From contig JBDUXZ010000031.1 in the NCBI GenBank assembly GCA_039944855.1, positions 178,194 through 242,193 of the forward strand: DNA of 64,000 nucleotides, written 5' to 3'. The notes below the pieces were generated by a model. That model worked only from the letters and a program-made list of their open reading frames with translations. It was not told the DNA's origin and searched no databases. Below are positions 26,270 to 35,300 of the stretch, piece after piece; within the stretch, counting starts at the first letter, position 1, and every line of letters starts with the position of its first letter. Both the position numbers and the translations under genes were made by a program. This DNA comes from Rhodothermales bacterium (GTDB lineage Bacteria > Bacteroidota > Rhodothermia > Rhodothermales > JANQRZ01).

Positions 26270-26446
26270 CTACGCGCTCAGCGGCGGGGGCTTGGGTGGG
26301 TTGGCCGTGAACGCACTCGCATAGGCCGCGGTCGCCTCGTACAATGCCGTGTGAAGCTGGCTGGCCTCGCCTCGGCCGGTCATGATCCGAAGGCGGAGTT
26401 CGATCGCCTTCATCCGCTTCCATTCCGTGAGAACTGGTCCGTTCAT
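26270..26446 (-). CDS. Small protein, third member of a tandem paralogous trio (58 aa)
   Basis: This short frame starts at ATG 26446 and its first bases overlap the previous gene's stop as ATGA, suggesting coupled translation. The 58 residues include VLTEWKRMKAIELRL, which aligns without gaps with SITRWKHVEVIYQRL and SITMWKRVMDIQLRL of its two neighbours, followed by LHTALYEA matching LRSELEHA and LHAELQEA. A Pro-rich tail (NPPKPPPLSA) ends it. It has no signal peptide or membrane helix and is probably a small helical cytoplasmic protein. Family and function are not recognised. The shared pattern across three different positions is the evidence that it is coding. Confidence 0.72.
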   Translation of the reverse strand: MNGPVLTEWKRMKAIELRLRIMTGRGEASQLHTALYEATAAYASAFTANPPKPPPLSA

Positions 26447-26661
26447 AGTGTCAGCGAAATGGGCGTGCGCGGCGTGTGATTCGTTTCACCCACAGAATCG
26501 CTCCGACGCAGGTCAGCAAACTCGAAGGATTGGAGGGCGTGCTCTAGTTCGCTCCGTAAGCATTCTCGCTGTCGGGTGCTCAATCCGCCGCTGCTCAGGC
26601 GCTGGTAGATCACCTCGACGTGTTTCCAGCGGGTGATAGACTTGGAGGGAGGCAGGTCCAT
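26443..26661 (-). CDS. Small protein, second member of the tandem trio (72 aa)
   Basis: The 72-residue protein opens MDLPPSKSITRWKHVEVIYQ and continues with a helix-forming LRSELEHALQSFEFADLRR segment. It shares the block [IL]-T-x-W-K-x-[VM]-x-x-I-x-x-R-L with the genes on both sides, with W12-K13 as the central pair. It lies 86 bases after the first member and overlaps the third by four bases. No family is recognised; a DNA-, RNA- or protein-binding helical adaptor is possible but unproven. Confidence 0.72.
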   Translation of the reverse strand: MDLPPSKSITRWKHVEVIYQRLSSGGLSTRQRECLRSELEHALQSFEFADLRRSDSVGETNHTPRTPISLTL

Positions 26662-26747
26662 CGCAGTTCGGTGTGCCTAGGAGAGGGCAACGTGCCTTAG
26701 GAGGCAAGGCACGCAGAAGGAAACGAGTTCAAGTGCAAGGGCCCTTG

Positions 26748-27002
26748 TCAGAGGGCGCTTTCGTGTCCCGGCGGCGAAGCCGCGCGCATCCCAGGGCGGA
26801 GAAACCGAGTCCCCTTTAGCATCTTGTCGGCGTAGGAGACACGGAGTTGAGCGAGGGCTTCCTGCAACTCGGCATGGAGGTGGTCCATCTCTTCCTCGTC
26901 CAAGCGTGCGTTCTTGAGGCGGAGTTGGATGTCCATAACCCGCTTCCACATCGTGATGCTGGAGCCGGTCGAGGTGCGGAAGCCTTCAGGGATGCGATTC
27001 AT
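26748..27002 (-). CDS. Small protein, first member of the tandem trio (84 aa)
   Basis: The start is taken as ATG 27002, matching the short N-termini of its paralogues; the frame stays open to 27119. It reads MNRIPEGFRTSTGSSITMWK, then RVMDIQLRLKNARLDEEEM and LHAELQEALAQLRVSYADK, two probable helices. W19-K20 lies in the conserved block. The C-terminal 25 residues are basic and not conserved. The three genes form one minus-strand cluster in a less GC-rich pocket next to tRNA-Leu. Function is unknown. Confidence 0.7.
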   Translation of the reverse strand: MNRIPEGFRTSTGSSITMWKRVMDIQLRLKNARLDEEEMDHLHAELQEALAQLRVSYADKMLKGTRFLRPGMRAASPPGHESAL

Positions 27003-27054
27003 GCGGCAAGCGTCAGGTACGTGGCTAGGACGGTACGAGAGCAGGATATCAAAA

Positions 27055-27086
27055 GGGGAGCGCGGCTTTATATAGGGGCGCTCCCC
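27055..27086 (-). terminator. Hairpin upstream of the small-protein trio
   Basis: Perfect 9-base arms GGGGAGCGC and GCGCTCCCC flank an AT-rich loop. On the minus strand the hairpin is followed by TTTTG, so it may end transcription coming from the tRNA side, or act as an operator for the trio. Confidence 0.45.
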
Positions 27087-27198
27087 ATTTCTTGAGGGGG
27101 AGATCCCTGCCATACACACAATACGAAAAACGTCGGCTGCAGGGGTCGGTTAGCCTTGGCGACCCCTCACGCAGTACGCCCTCAACCGTGCACGGCTA

Positions 27199-27501
27199 CT
27201 ATCCGCGCGCGTTCGTGAAACGCCGCCTTCTGACCGCCTCGGCGAGCGAGGAGTAGGTAGGGGCGGCAGTCGTGTCCCGAACTCGGCCGAACTCCGCGTC
27301 GATTCGGCTGACGAGCAGGGTGCGTTGCTCGTCGAGGAAGGGGAGCACTCGCGTGCGTCCGTAGCGGGCGAGGACGTGCGCCCCGTTCACCGAGCGACTC
27401 GCGATCCAGTAGACGACCCACCGAACCCATCCGGCGAACCCGGAGGAGAAGTGAACGTGATCGGCGGGATGGGCGCGGCGTCGTTGCATGGTAGGGGGCA
27501 T
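27199..27501 (-). CDS. Hypothetical small protein (100 aa)
   Basis: The frame starts at ATG 27501, with ATG 27488 as an alternative. The 100 residues are basic, with one hydrophobic stretch (SGFAGWVRWVVYWIAS) that could be a short membrane or amphipathic helix, and a helical C-terminal half. No family is recognised and there is no paralogue in the window, so coding status is uncertain. It belongs to the same low-GC pocket as the small-protein trio. Confidence 0.4.
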   Translation of the reverse strand: MPPTMQRRRAHPADHVHFSSGFAGWVRWVVYWIASRSVNGAHVLARYGRTRVLPFLDEQRTLLVSRIDAEFGRVRDTTAAPTYSSLAEAVRRRRFTNARG

Positions 27502-27779
27502 TCACCTACCGATCCTACGAGAGAGAGGAGCCTTACGTTGCAAAAGGTTGGAACCGTACGGTTCCACTACAGGCTCGTCCGAGTGCCGTTTTGAGTCACG
27601 GGCGATCGTCGTCTCAGCCGTAGCGGGAGTCTCCGACAGCGTACGAAGACGTGAAGACGGGGGGCAGAGCGAGGGCCGTGGGGAACGGCCGTACCGGGCG
27701 GACGTTGCGGAGAGACGTACGACGCGCATACTCTCCGGTCGCCCGGTCCGAGCGGACTCGGGCGGCGCCGGGGAAGGGG
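27502..27779. other. Intergenic stretch downstream of tRNA-Leu
   Basis: No convincing gene or duplicated tRNA end was found here. The base composition is mixed and GC content appears lower than in neighbouring genes. Confidence 0.4.
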
Positions 27780-27863
27780 TGCGAAAGGGGGGACTCGAAC
27801 CCCCACGGGTGTTACCCCACCAGATCCTAAGTCTGGCGCGTCTGCCAATTCCGCCACTCTCGC
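27780..27863 (-). tRNA. tRNA-Leu (anticodon UAG)
   Basis: On the minus strand the sequence starts GCGAGAGTGGCGGAATTGGC, contains anticodon arm CCAGACTTAGGATCTGG with TAG in the loop, a long variable arm and GGTTCGAGTCC in the T arm. It ends CTTTCGC, pairing with the first seven bases (one G-T pair), followed by discriminator A. A complete CCA is not encoded. The long variable arm and G-rich D arm are typical of leucine tRNAs. Confidence 0.95.
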
Positions 27864-27873
27864 AAGCAGTCGC

Positions 27874-27881
27874 CCAATATA
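27874..27881 (-). promoter_or_regulatory. Probable -7 promoter box of tRNA-Leu
   Basis: The minus strand reads TATATTGG 11 bases before the first base of the tRNA, the expected distance for a box that directs stable-RNA transcription. It is a useful anchor for the recurring TATNTTSS element. Confidence 0.55.
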
Positions 27882-27939
27882 AGCCCCGGTGAACGGCGGT
27901 CTCCCGATGTCCTCCCCTCTCACGCAACGACAGAACGTA

Positions 27940-30168
27940 ATGAACCGTTTTTCCATCGTCACGCTGGTGCTCGCCCTCTCCCTCGGCGCCTGTTCCAGCA
28001 CGGAGATGACGACGGCCCCCCCGCCGTCCGCCCCCCCGCCGACCACGACCTTGCCGCAGGAGCCGGTGACGGTCGCGACCGATCAGACGGCCGCCATGGA
28101 GGCGCCGGCGCTCATCGACCCCGACACGGTCCGGGCCAGCCGCTCCGACACGGGGCGGATGTTCACCTTCGACAACCCGCCGCGCACCTATCTCACCGAG
28201 ACCTACGGCTTCTCGCCCGATGAAGACTGGTTCGAGCACGCCCGGCTCGGCGCGCTCCGCTTTGCGAGCTACTGCTCGGCCTCGTTCGTGTCCCCGAACG
28301 GGCTCATCCTCACGAACCACCACTGCGCCCGCCAGAGCGTGACGCAGGTGACGCAGGCCGGCGAGAACCTCGGCGACGACGGGTTCTACGCCGCGACGAT
28401 GGACGACGAGCGCACGGTCGAAGACCTTTACGTCGAGCAGCTCGTCGAGATCGTGGACGTGACGGCTGAGGTGGACGCGGCGGCAACGACGATGGAGACG
28501 GACGCCGAGCGGATCAACGCCCGGCAGGAAGCGATCGCGGCGATCGAAGAGCGCCTCGGGGCCGAGCGCGGCGGCGAGGACGCGGGCCTCCGCGCGCAGG
28601 TCATTTCGCTCTATAACGGCGGCCAGTACTCGGCGTACATCTTCCGTCGCTACGACGACATCCAGCTCGTCTTTGCGCCCGAAGACCAGGCCGGCTTCTT
28701 CGGCGGCGACCCGGACAACTTCACGTACCCGCGCTACAGCCTCGACTTCGCCCTCTTCCGCGCCCTCGGCGAGGACGGGCAGCCGCTCGACACGGAGGAG
28801 TTCTACTTCCCGTGGAGCGAGAACGGCAGCGACACGGGCGACCTCGTCTTCGTCATCGGCAACCCCGGCACGACGACGCGGCTCCAGACCGTGGCCCAGC
28901 TCGAATACCGCCGCGACGTGCAGGACCCCGCCATCCTCCGGCTCTACTCCACGCGCGCCGACGTGTACGAGGGCTTCGTCGCTGCGAACCCCGACGCGCC
29001 GGAGACGCCTGAGTTGGAGGACACGTACTTCTCCCTCTCGAACGCGCGGAAGTCTTACACCGGCCGCGTCGAGGGCCTCCGCGATCCGTACATCATCGCC
29101 CGCCGCGCCGCCGCCGAGCGGAGCTTCCGCGAGGCCGTCGAGAACGACGCGCAGCTCGCCGCCGAGTACGGCGCGCTCTTCGATCAGATCGCGCAGAACC
29201 GGCGGGAAGCCGGACAGTTCGGCGAGGAGTTCGGGGCGTTCGTGGGGATGAACCCCGGCTCGCCCGTCGCCTCGAACGTCATCACGCGGTCGGTCTACGC
29301 CTACGCCTACGGGCTCACGCAAAACCCGTCGTTCCGCGAGACCGTGCTCGGGATCGACGACGAGCGGCCGGCCGGCGTCGAGCGCGCGCTTCTCGAAGCT
29401 CGTCTCGAAGACTTCGTCTACTACTTCGGCGAGGACAGCGACATCGTCCGGCAGATCCTGCAGGGGCGCTCCGTCGAGGCCGCCGCGCAGGACCTCTTGC
29501 AGAACTCGGCGTTCGCGACGGAGGCGGGCACCGCCGCCGCGCTCGACGGCGACCTTGCGGCGTCCGGCGACCCGGCGCTCGTGATCGCGGCGGCCATCTG
29601 GCCCCGCTTCGCGCAGTACCAGCAGCAGTCCGGCGTGCTCGGTGCCCAGGTGAACGAACTCGCCGCCCAGCTCGCGCGCGCCCGCTTCGACGTCTACGGC
29701 ACCGAGATCCCGCCGGATGCGACGTTCTCGCTCCGCATCAACGACGGCGTCGTCCGGGGCTACCCCTACAACGGCACCGTCGCGCCGCCGTACACGACGT
29801 TCTACGGGATGTACGACCGCTACTACAGCTTCCGTCCCCAGGAGTCGCTTGCTGAGTTCTACGAGCTCCCCGGCGCGTGGATGCCGATCCCGGACGCGCT
29901 CGACCTCTCGACGCCGTTCAACTTCGTCACGACGAACGACATCATCGGCGGCAACTCCGGCTCGCCGATGCTCAACCGCAACCTTGAAGTCGTCGGCGTC
30001 GCGTTCGACGGCAACATCCAGAGCCTGCCCGGCGACTACATCTACCTCCCGTACCAGAACCGGACGGTGGGCGTGGACTCGCGCGGGATGATGGAGGCGC
30101 TGGAGTCGGTCTACGACGCCGACCGGATCGCCAACGAGCTCCGCACGGGCGCCCTCGTGGCGCGGTAG
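27940..30168 (+). CDS. S46 family serine dipeptidyl-peptidase (DPP7/DPP11-like) lipoprotein
   Basis: Start ATG 27940 yields a lipoprotein signal with lipobox SLGACSS; the frame open from 27889 is ignored. After a Pro/Thr-rich linker, the 742-residue protein shows the S46 trypsin-like fold: catalytic His in LTNHHCAR, GGDPDNFTYPRYSLDFAL, and catalytic Ser (about S673) in NDIIGGNSGSPMLN, then VVGVAFDGNIQSLPGDYIY. S46 enzymes remove dipeptides from the N-terminus of peptides in the periplasm or at the surface of Bacteroidota, feeding peptide nutrition. Whether it prefers hydrophobic (DPP7) or acidic (DPP11) P1 residues cannot be read with certainty. Confidence 0.93.
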   Translation: MNRFSIVTLVLALSLGACSSTEMTTAPPPSAPPPTTTLPQEPVTVATDQTAAMEAPALIDPDTVRASRSDTGRMFTFDNPPRTYLTETYGFSPDEDWFEHARLGALRFASYCSASFVSPNGLILTNHHCARQSVTQVTQAGENLGDDGFYAATMDDERTVEDLYVEQLVEIVDVTAEVDAAATTMETDAERINARQEAIAAIEERLGAERGGEDAGLRAQVISLYNGGQYSAYIFRRYDDIQLVFAPEDQAGFFGGDPDNFTYPRYSLDFALFRALGEDGQPLDTEEFYFPWSENGSDTGDLVFVIGNPGTTTRLQTVAQLEYRRDVQDPAILRLYSTRADVYEGFVAANPDAPETPELEDTYFSLSNARKSYTGRVEGLRDPYIIARRAAAERSFREAVENDAQLAAEYGALFDQIAQNRREAGQFGEEFGAFVGMNPGSPVASNVITRSVYAYAYGLTQNPSFRETVLGIDDERPAGVERALLEARLEDFVYYFGEDSDIVRQILQGRSVEAAAQDLLQNSAFATEAGTAAALDGDLAASGDPALVIAAAIWPRFAQYQQQSGVLGAQVNELAAQLARARFDVYGTEIPPDATFSLRINDGVVRGYPYNGTVAPPYTTFYGMYDRYYSFRPQESLAEFYELPGAWMPIPDALDLSTPFNFVTTNDIIGGNSGSPMLNRNLEVVGVAFDGNIQSLPGDYIYLPYQNRTVGVDSRGMMEALESVYDADRIANELRTGALVAR

Positions 30169-30197
30169 TCGCGGGATCCGATCGAACCCCAGTGACG

Positions 30198-30228
30198 GTA
30201 GGGGCGGCGCTGCACGCGTCGCCCCTAC
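30198..30228. terminator. Bidirectional hairpin between convergent genes
   Basis: Arms GTAGGGGCG and CGCCCCTAC surround a GC-rich loop and are followed by CTTTG. It overlaps the stop of the minus-strand phosphatase gene and likely ends both convergent transcripts. It is related in arm sequence to the GGGGCGCAGC palindromes. Confidence 0.5.
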
Positions 30229-31154
30229 TTTGTTAGGAGCGCCACGAGGGCCGGCGTCACGTCCATCAGGTTGCCCACCTCGGCGAGTGCGGCAGCACCG
30301 GGGCCGAGCGCGACGAGCGGGACGGGGTGGCGCGTGTGCGTCTTCGTGCCGAGGTCCTCGAGGTTGCCGTGGTCGCTCGTGACGACGAGGAGGTCGCCCT
30401 CGTCGAGCGCGCCGAGCAGGCCGCCGAAGAAGGCGTCGAGGGAGCGGAGCGTGGCGGCGGCGCGGCCGGGACTCTGGCTGTGACCGGCTTTATCGGTGAG
30501 GTAGTACTCGAAGAGCGTGAGGTCGGCGGCGTGGCTGAGTCGGGCGAGGCGGCGGCCGGCTGCCTCCTCCGAGATCACGGGCACGTCGATGCCGAGGTGC
30601 TCGGGCCACGCGGCGGCGGTGAGGTCGGCGGTGAGCGCATCGCCCGCGCGCAGGTCGGCCTCGCGGCGGAGGGGGACGCCGGCCTCGATGCAGCAGAGCG
30701 TGGTGACGGTCCACCGGCCGCGCCCTTCGGCGTAGCGGAAGAACCGGTCGGGGTAGGCGTTCGCGAACGCGCCCGTCCGCCCCGCGTCCCGCAGCCGCAC
30801 GAACAGGTTGCGCGCCGCGATGACGGGCTTCGACGTGGAGTGCGGATAGGGGCCGAAGTGGCGGCCCGCCCGCGCCGCGCAGTTGACCCCGGTGAGGAGC
30901 GTGGCCTGTCCCGTCCCGCTCTGCGGCAAGCCCTCCACCCCGAGCGTCGCATCGATGGGTCGGAAGAGGTGTCCGGACTCGGCAATGGGCACAGCGTCCG
31001 CTGTCCACCGCTGTCCGCCCGCGAGTCGCTCGAAATGGGGAAGCGCGAGCGAGGCGAACGGGTTGTGGTCAGTGGTCGGGCCGAGTCCGACGCCGTCGAG
31101 GAACACGAAGACGATGCGGGCGGGCAGTGCCTCGGGAAGCGGAGCGTCGGGCAC
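30225..31154 (-). CDS. Alkaline phosphatase superfamily metalloenzyme (phosphoglycerate mutase-like)
   Basis: The 309-residue protein has the superfamily's metal sites: FVFLDGVGLG near the N-terminus, GLPQSGTGQATLLTG with nucleophilic Ser/Thr, TLFEYYLTDKAGHSQ and VVTSDHGNLED, with a HTRHPVPLVALGPGA segment near the end. This matches cofactor-independent phosphoglycerate mutase/phosphopentomutase-type metalloenzymes, but it is much shorter than iPGM (about 510), so the natural substrate is uncertain. The start is GTG 31154, immediately after the TAG stop of the DprA-like gene, so the two are translationally linked. Confidence 0.82.
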   Translation of the reverse strand: MPDAPLPEALPARIVFVFLDGVGLGPTTDHNPFASLALPHFERLAGGQRWTADAVPIAESGHLFRPIDATLGVEGLPQSGTGQATLLTGVNCAARAGRHFGPYPHSTSKPVIAARNLFVRLRDAGRTGAFANAYPDRFFRYAEGRGRWTVTTLCCIEAGVPLRREADLRAGDALTADLTAAAWPEHLGIDVPVISEEAAGRRLARLSHAADLTLFEYYLTDKAGHSQSPGRAAATLRSLDAFFGGLLGALDEGDLLVVTSDHGNLEDLGTKTHTRHPVPLVALGPGAAALAEVGNLMDVTPALVALLTK

Positions 31155-32045
31155 CTACGCGCCTCCCTCGGGCTGCGCCGCCGCGACGACCCAATCGAGG
31201 TCGATCGGCCGGCCGAGGGCGTGGACGCGCTCGGGCAGCGGCGCATCCCCCGCGACCCCGAACGTGGGACGGTCGTGCTCGACGGCCCACGCGAGGGCGC
31301 GCGCTTCGTGCGTCTCCGGCTCGGGCGTGAAGAAGGCCGAGGCCCGGGCGGCGGCGGCCATCACGAGCGCCCGCTCGGCGTCGTCGTGGGGGAACGGGCC
31401 GTGCTCGACGGGGAACGGCGAGAGGAGCAGCCCGCCCGCGGCGACGGCGGCGCTGACATGGGGCCGCATCGGCTTCGGGATGCGGGCCATCCCCGCGTTC
31501 GCCACGAGGATGGAGGGCCGGCCCGCGCTCGTGCACAGCTTGTGGACAACGACGTCGAACCCGTGCTCGGCGCCGCCCATCACGACGAGGTCGTGGGCGA
31601 TGAGCTTGCGGACGAGGTCCTGCGCGATCTCGAACGCGGGGCCGGGGAGGGGCGGCCGGGCGAAGAGCGCGACGGCGGGCCGCGTCAGCAGGTCGGCGTC
31701 GCCGTAGGCGTAGAGCGCGGCGGGCCGCTCGGCGAGGTCGAGGGCGTCGAGCCCGGCGGGCCACCGTGCGTCGTGGCTCGTTAGCACGTCGATGCGGCGG
31801 CTCGCGAGCGTCGCGATGGCGTCGGCGGCCTCGGCGAGCAGGGGGCGCATAGCCTCGTCGTCGAAGAGCGTATCGACGAGGGCGGCGGCGCGCGGGGCGC
31901 CTTTGATGCGGAGGAGGACCTGCTCGCGGGGCGTCGCCCGCAAGGCGTCGTAGGTCGGGAAGTGCGCGAGCAGGCGTTGCGCCGTCACGCGTCCGACGCC
32001 GTCGATGCGCAGCAGGGCGAGGGTGAGGGCGGCGGACTCGGACAT
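31155..32045 (-). CDS. Divergent DprA/Smf-like Rossmann-fold protein
   Basis: ATG 32045 is chosen because a promoter-like box lies at 32066. The 296-residue protein starts with a helix-hairpin-helix segment (LLRIDGVGRVTAQRLLAHFP) as in DprA, then RPAALYAYGDADLLTRPAVAL, the usual entry to the DprA Rossmann fold. Later family motifs are changed: the SGxAxGID loop reads MGGAEHGFD, and the RNR/SGSL/TA region is not visible. DprA loads RecA on incoming single-stranded DNA; these changes suggest a paralogue that lost or altered that role. It is coupled to the downstream metallo-phosphatase gene. Confidence 0.78.
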   Translation of the reverse strand: MSESAALTLALLRIDGVGRVTAQRLLAHFPTYDALRATPREQVLLRIKGAPRAAALVDTLFDDEAMRPLLAEAADAIATLASRRIDVLTSHDARWPAGLDALDLAERPAALYAYGDADLLTRPAVALFARPPLPGPAFEIAQDLVRKLIAHDLVVMGGAEHGFDVVVHKLCTSAGRPSILVANAGMARIPKPMRPHVSAAVAAGGLLLSPFPVEHGPFPHDDAERALVMAAAARASAFFTPEPETHEARALAWAVEHDRPTFGVAGDAPLPERVHALGRPIDLDWVVAAAQPEGGA

Positions 32046-32065
32046 GGGGCGGGAGGTCGGGTCGG

Positions 32066-32073
32066 GCAAGATA
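32066..32073 (-). promoter_or_regulatory. Probable -7 promoter box of the DprA-like gene
   Basis: The minus strand reads TATCTTGC, 20 bases before ATG 32045. Confidence 0.45.
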
Positions 32074-32338
32074 CGGGTGGCGCCGCCCCGTACGCGCTCG
32101 GTCCTGCGCGCGCGCGGCACCGTCGCCTCGAGCAGGTGGAGAAGGCGGTGCCGGGGGCTACGGCCTCACGGTGCGTTTGGCCGCGGCGGTAGTTCCGAAA
32201 CAGAAGTGCGCATTGTTGCGCCCGTTGGGAAGGCAGAAAGGCGCGCTCCGGCGACGTAAAAGGGCCTGCCGTTTACGGCGTGGCGTGGCACCGCATTTGT
32301 GCTGTAGGCCGCGCCCCCTGCACCGTTTGCCCTCCCCG

Positions 32339-35300
32339 ATGACCTTTCCCCTCCACGCGCTCCTCGTATCTAGCACGCCCGCAGACCCGGTCCTCGACGC
32401 CCTTCGCCGTGCCGGCTACGATCCGCACCCCGAGTTCGTTTCGACGCCGAAGGCGCTAGCCGCCTCGTTGGACCGACGTGCGTGGGACGCCGTCGTGGTG
32501 TGCCACGATGAGGTGGGGATCTCTGCGTGGGAGGTGCTCGCAGGGGTGCAGCACCGCGCTTCGTGCCCCCCCGTCGTTGTCGTCGGGGACGCGCTCGGCG
32601 AGGCCGAGGCCGTCGCGCTCATCGGGGAAGGCGTGCGGGACGTCATCCGGACGGCCGATCTCGGCCGGCTCGGGGTCGTCGTCGCCAAGGCGTTGCGGAG
32701 CCATCGGGAGCAGCTCGCGCCTCGGGCCGAACCGGAGGCGGAGTCCGCGTTCCATGCCCTCGCCGCGCATATGCCCATCGGGCTCTACCGCTCGACGGCC
32801 GACGGCCGGATCCTCTACGCGAACCACGCCCTCGCCCAGATCCTCGGCTGCGACGCCGTCGAGGACCTCCTCGGCGAGCAGGTCATCACCACCATCAAGT
32901 ACCCCCGCGAAGCGTTCGTGCGGGAGATCGAGGTCGCCGGGGAGGTGCGCGACTTCGTCATGCACTGGGAGCGCACCGACGGCGAGTTCGTCGTCACGCG
33001 CGAGAATACGCGGAGCGTGCGGGACGCCTCGGGGACGCTGCTCTACTACGAGGGCACGATGGAGGACATCACCGAGGAGCGCCGCGCCTTCCACGTCGAG
33101 CAGCGCCGGGCCCGGCAGCTCGAAGCCATCGTCCGGTTCAGCGCGGCCGTCGACGCCGCGCAAGGCAGCAACGCCCTCGACGCTGCCATCCTCCGCGTCG
33201 TGGAAGAGGCCTTGCAGGCTGACGCCGTCGTCTTTCTCCGGCACAGCGCCGAGGGCTTCGACGTGCAGACGTGGTCCGAGCGGATCGCCGAGGAGGTGCA
33301 GGCGTGCCGCGAGCAGGAGGTCTGGAAGGCGTACCCCGTCCGCACCAAACCCCTCCTCATCCGAGACGAGCGACGGCTCGAGAGCCCCCTCCTCGTCGGG
33401 CCGATGCGCGACGCCATGCGGCAGGCTGGGATGCGGGCGCTGGGGAGCTTCCCCCTCATCCACCGGGGGCAGCCGGTCGGGGCGCTCGTCGCCTTCTTCG
33501 AGGAACCGCATACCTTTTCGGATGGCGACCTCCGCATGGCGGAAACGCTCGCATGGAACGTCGCCGGGGCCGTCACGCGGTGGCAGGCCGAGGGCGAGCT
33601 GCGCAACAGCGAAGCGTCGCTGCGTACGATCGCGGCGGCGACGGGCCACGTCCTCTACCGGCTCCGTTTCGGCGCCACGGCCTGCGACCACATCAGCGCG
33701 TCCGTCAAAACGCTCACGGGGTACTCCGCCCGCGACCTGAGCGAGATGGGCGGGTTCGACACCCTCATCGAGAGCCGGGAGGTGATCGAAGGGAGCGCGC
33801 TGAACGGGGGGGACGGTGCCTCGGATTCGCACTACCTCGCCCTGTATCGACTCCGTACGGCCGACGATCAACTGCGATGGGTCGAAGACAGCGCGTCCCC
33901 GTGGATCGACGAGTCCGGCAAAGTCGTGGGGCGCGTCGGGGTGCTGCAGGACGTGACGGAGCGGCGCGAGCGGGAGGAGGCCGCCCATCTGCAGAGCCGG
34001 CGCAGCCTCGCGCAGCAGAAGGCGCTCAACGAGCTCTCCACCCTCGACGCCGACGCGCCCTCCGTGCTTCGGCGCACGACAGAGGTGGCCGCGAAGGTGA
34101 TGGGTACCGGCCGCGTTGCCCTCTGGCTCCTCGACGAGGACAGCGTCGAGATGCGCTGTCACGACCTCTACGAACTCGAAGAAGGCCGCCACCGCGCCGA
34201 CGTCGCCTTCCGCGCGGATGCCGTGGCGGACGCCGTCGAGATGCTCAGCCATCAGCGTGTCCTCGCCACGGCCGATGTGATGAACAAGCCGCTGAGCGAG
34301 CGCGTCGGCCTCGACGTCTACCACGCCCGGAACGGCGTGCGGGCCGTGCTCACCGCGCCCATCCGTCGGGGCGGGCGCGTCGTCGGGTTCGTCGCCTTCG
34401 AGCACCTCGCCGCGCCGCGCACATGGACCCTCGACGAGCAGGACTTCGCCGGGGCCGTCGGCGATCTCCTCGCCCTTACGCTGGAGCGGGAGCAGCGCGC
34501 CCACGCCGAGGCAGCCCTCCGCGAGAGCGAACTGCGGTACCGCGCCATCTCCGAACTCGCGGCCGACTACGCGCACGCGCTGACAGTGGAGCCCGACGGG
34601 AGCCACCGCCTCGCGTGGGTGACCGATGCCTTCGAGCGGATCAGCGGGTACACGATCGACGAAGTCGAAGACCTCGACGGGCTGCAGCGGATCGTCCACG
34701 AGGACGACCGGCCGGCGCTGGCCGCCGAGATCGAGCTCCTGCGCCAGGGCCGCACGATCGACCTCGAGATGCGGATCCGCACCAAGTCCGGCGAAGAGCG
34801 GTGGATCTGGCACCGCAGCCGGCCCGTCCGGGACGAGCGGGGGCGCATGAGTTACATCTATTCGACCGGGCAGGACATCACCGAGCGCAAGCGGTTCGAG
34901 ACGGCGCTCGTGGCCGCGCGCGAGGAGGCGGAAGAGATGGCGCGGCAGAAGAGCGAGTTCCTCGCCAGCATGAGCCACGAGATCCGCACGCCCCTCACGG
35001 GCCTCCTCGGCTTTGCCGGCGTCCTCGCCGAGGAACTTGACGGCGAGCAGCGCGAGTTCGCCCGGCTCATCGAGCAGAGCGGGCGGCGGCTGCTGGGCAC
35101 GGTGAACTCCGTGCTCGACCTCGCCAAGTTGGAGTCCGAGGGGATCGAGTTGGTCCCCGAACCCCTCGACATCGTGGATGAGGCGCGGCAGGTCGTCCTC
35201 TTGCTCTCGCCCCTCGCCGACGGGAAAGGCATCGCGCTCCGACTTCGCACCGACGAGCGGGAGCTGATCGCGCCGCTCGACGCCGTGTGCCTCCACCGCA

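Noticed and set aside
26184..26423. 79-residue minus-strand frame beside the small-protein trio
   Set aside because: It overlaps the 58-residue paralogue in a different frame; only the shorter frame shares the conserved block with its neighbours.
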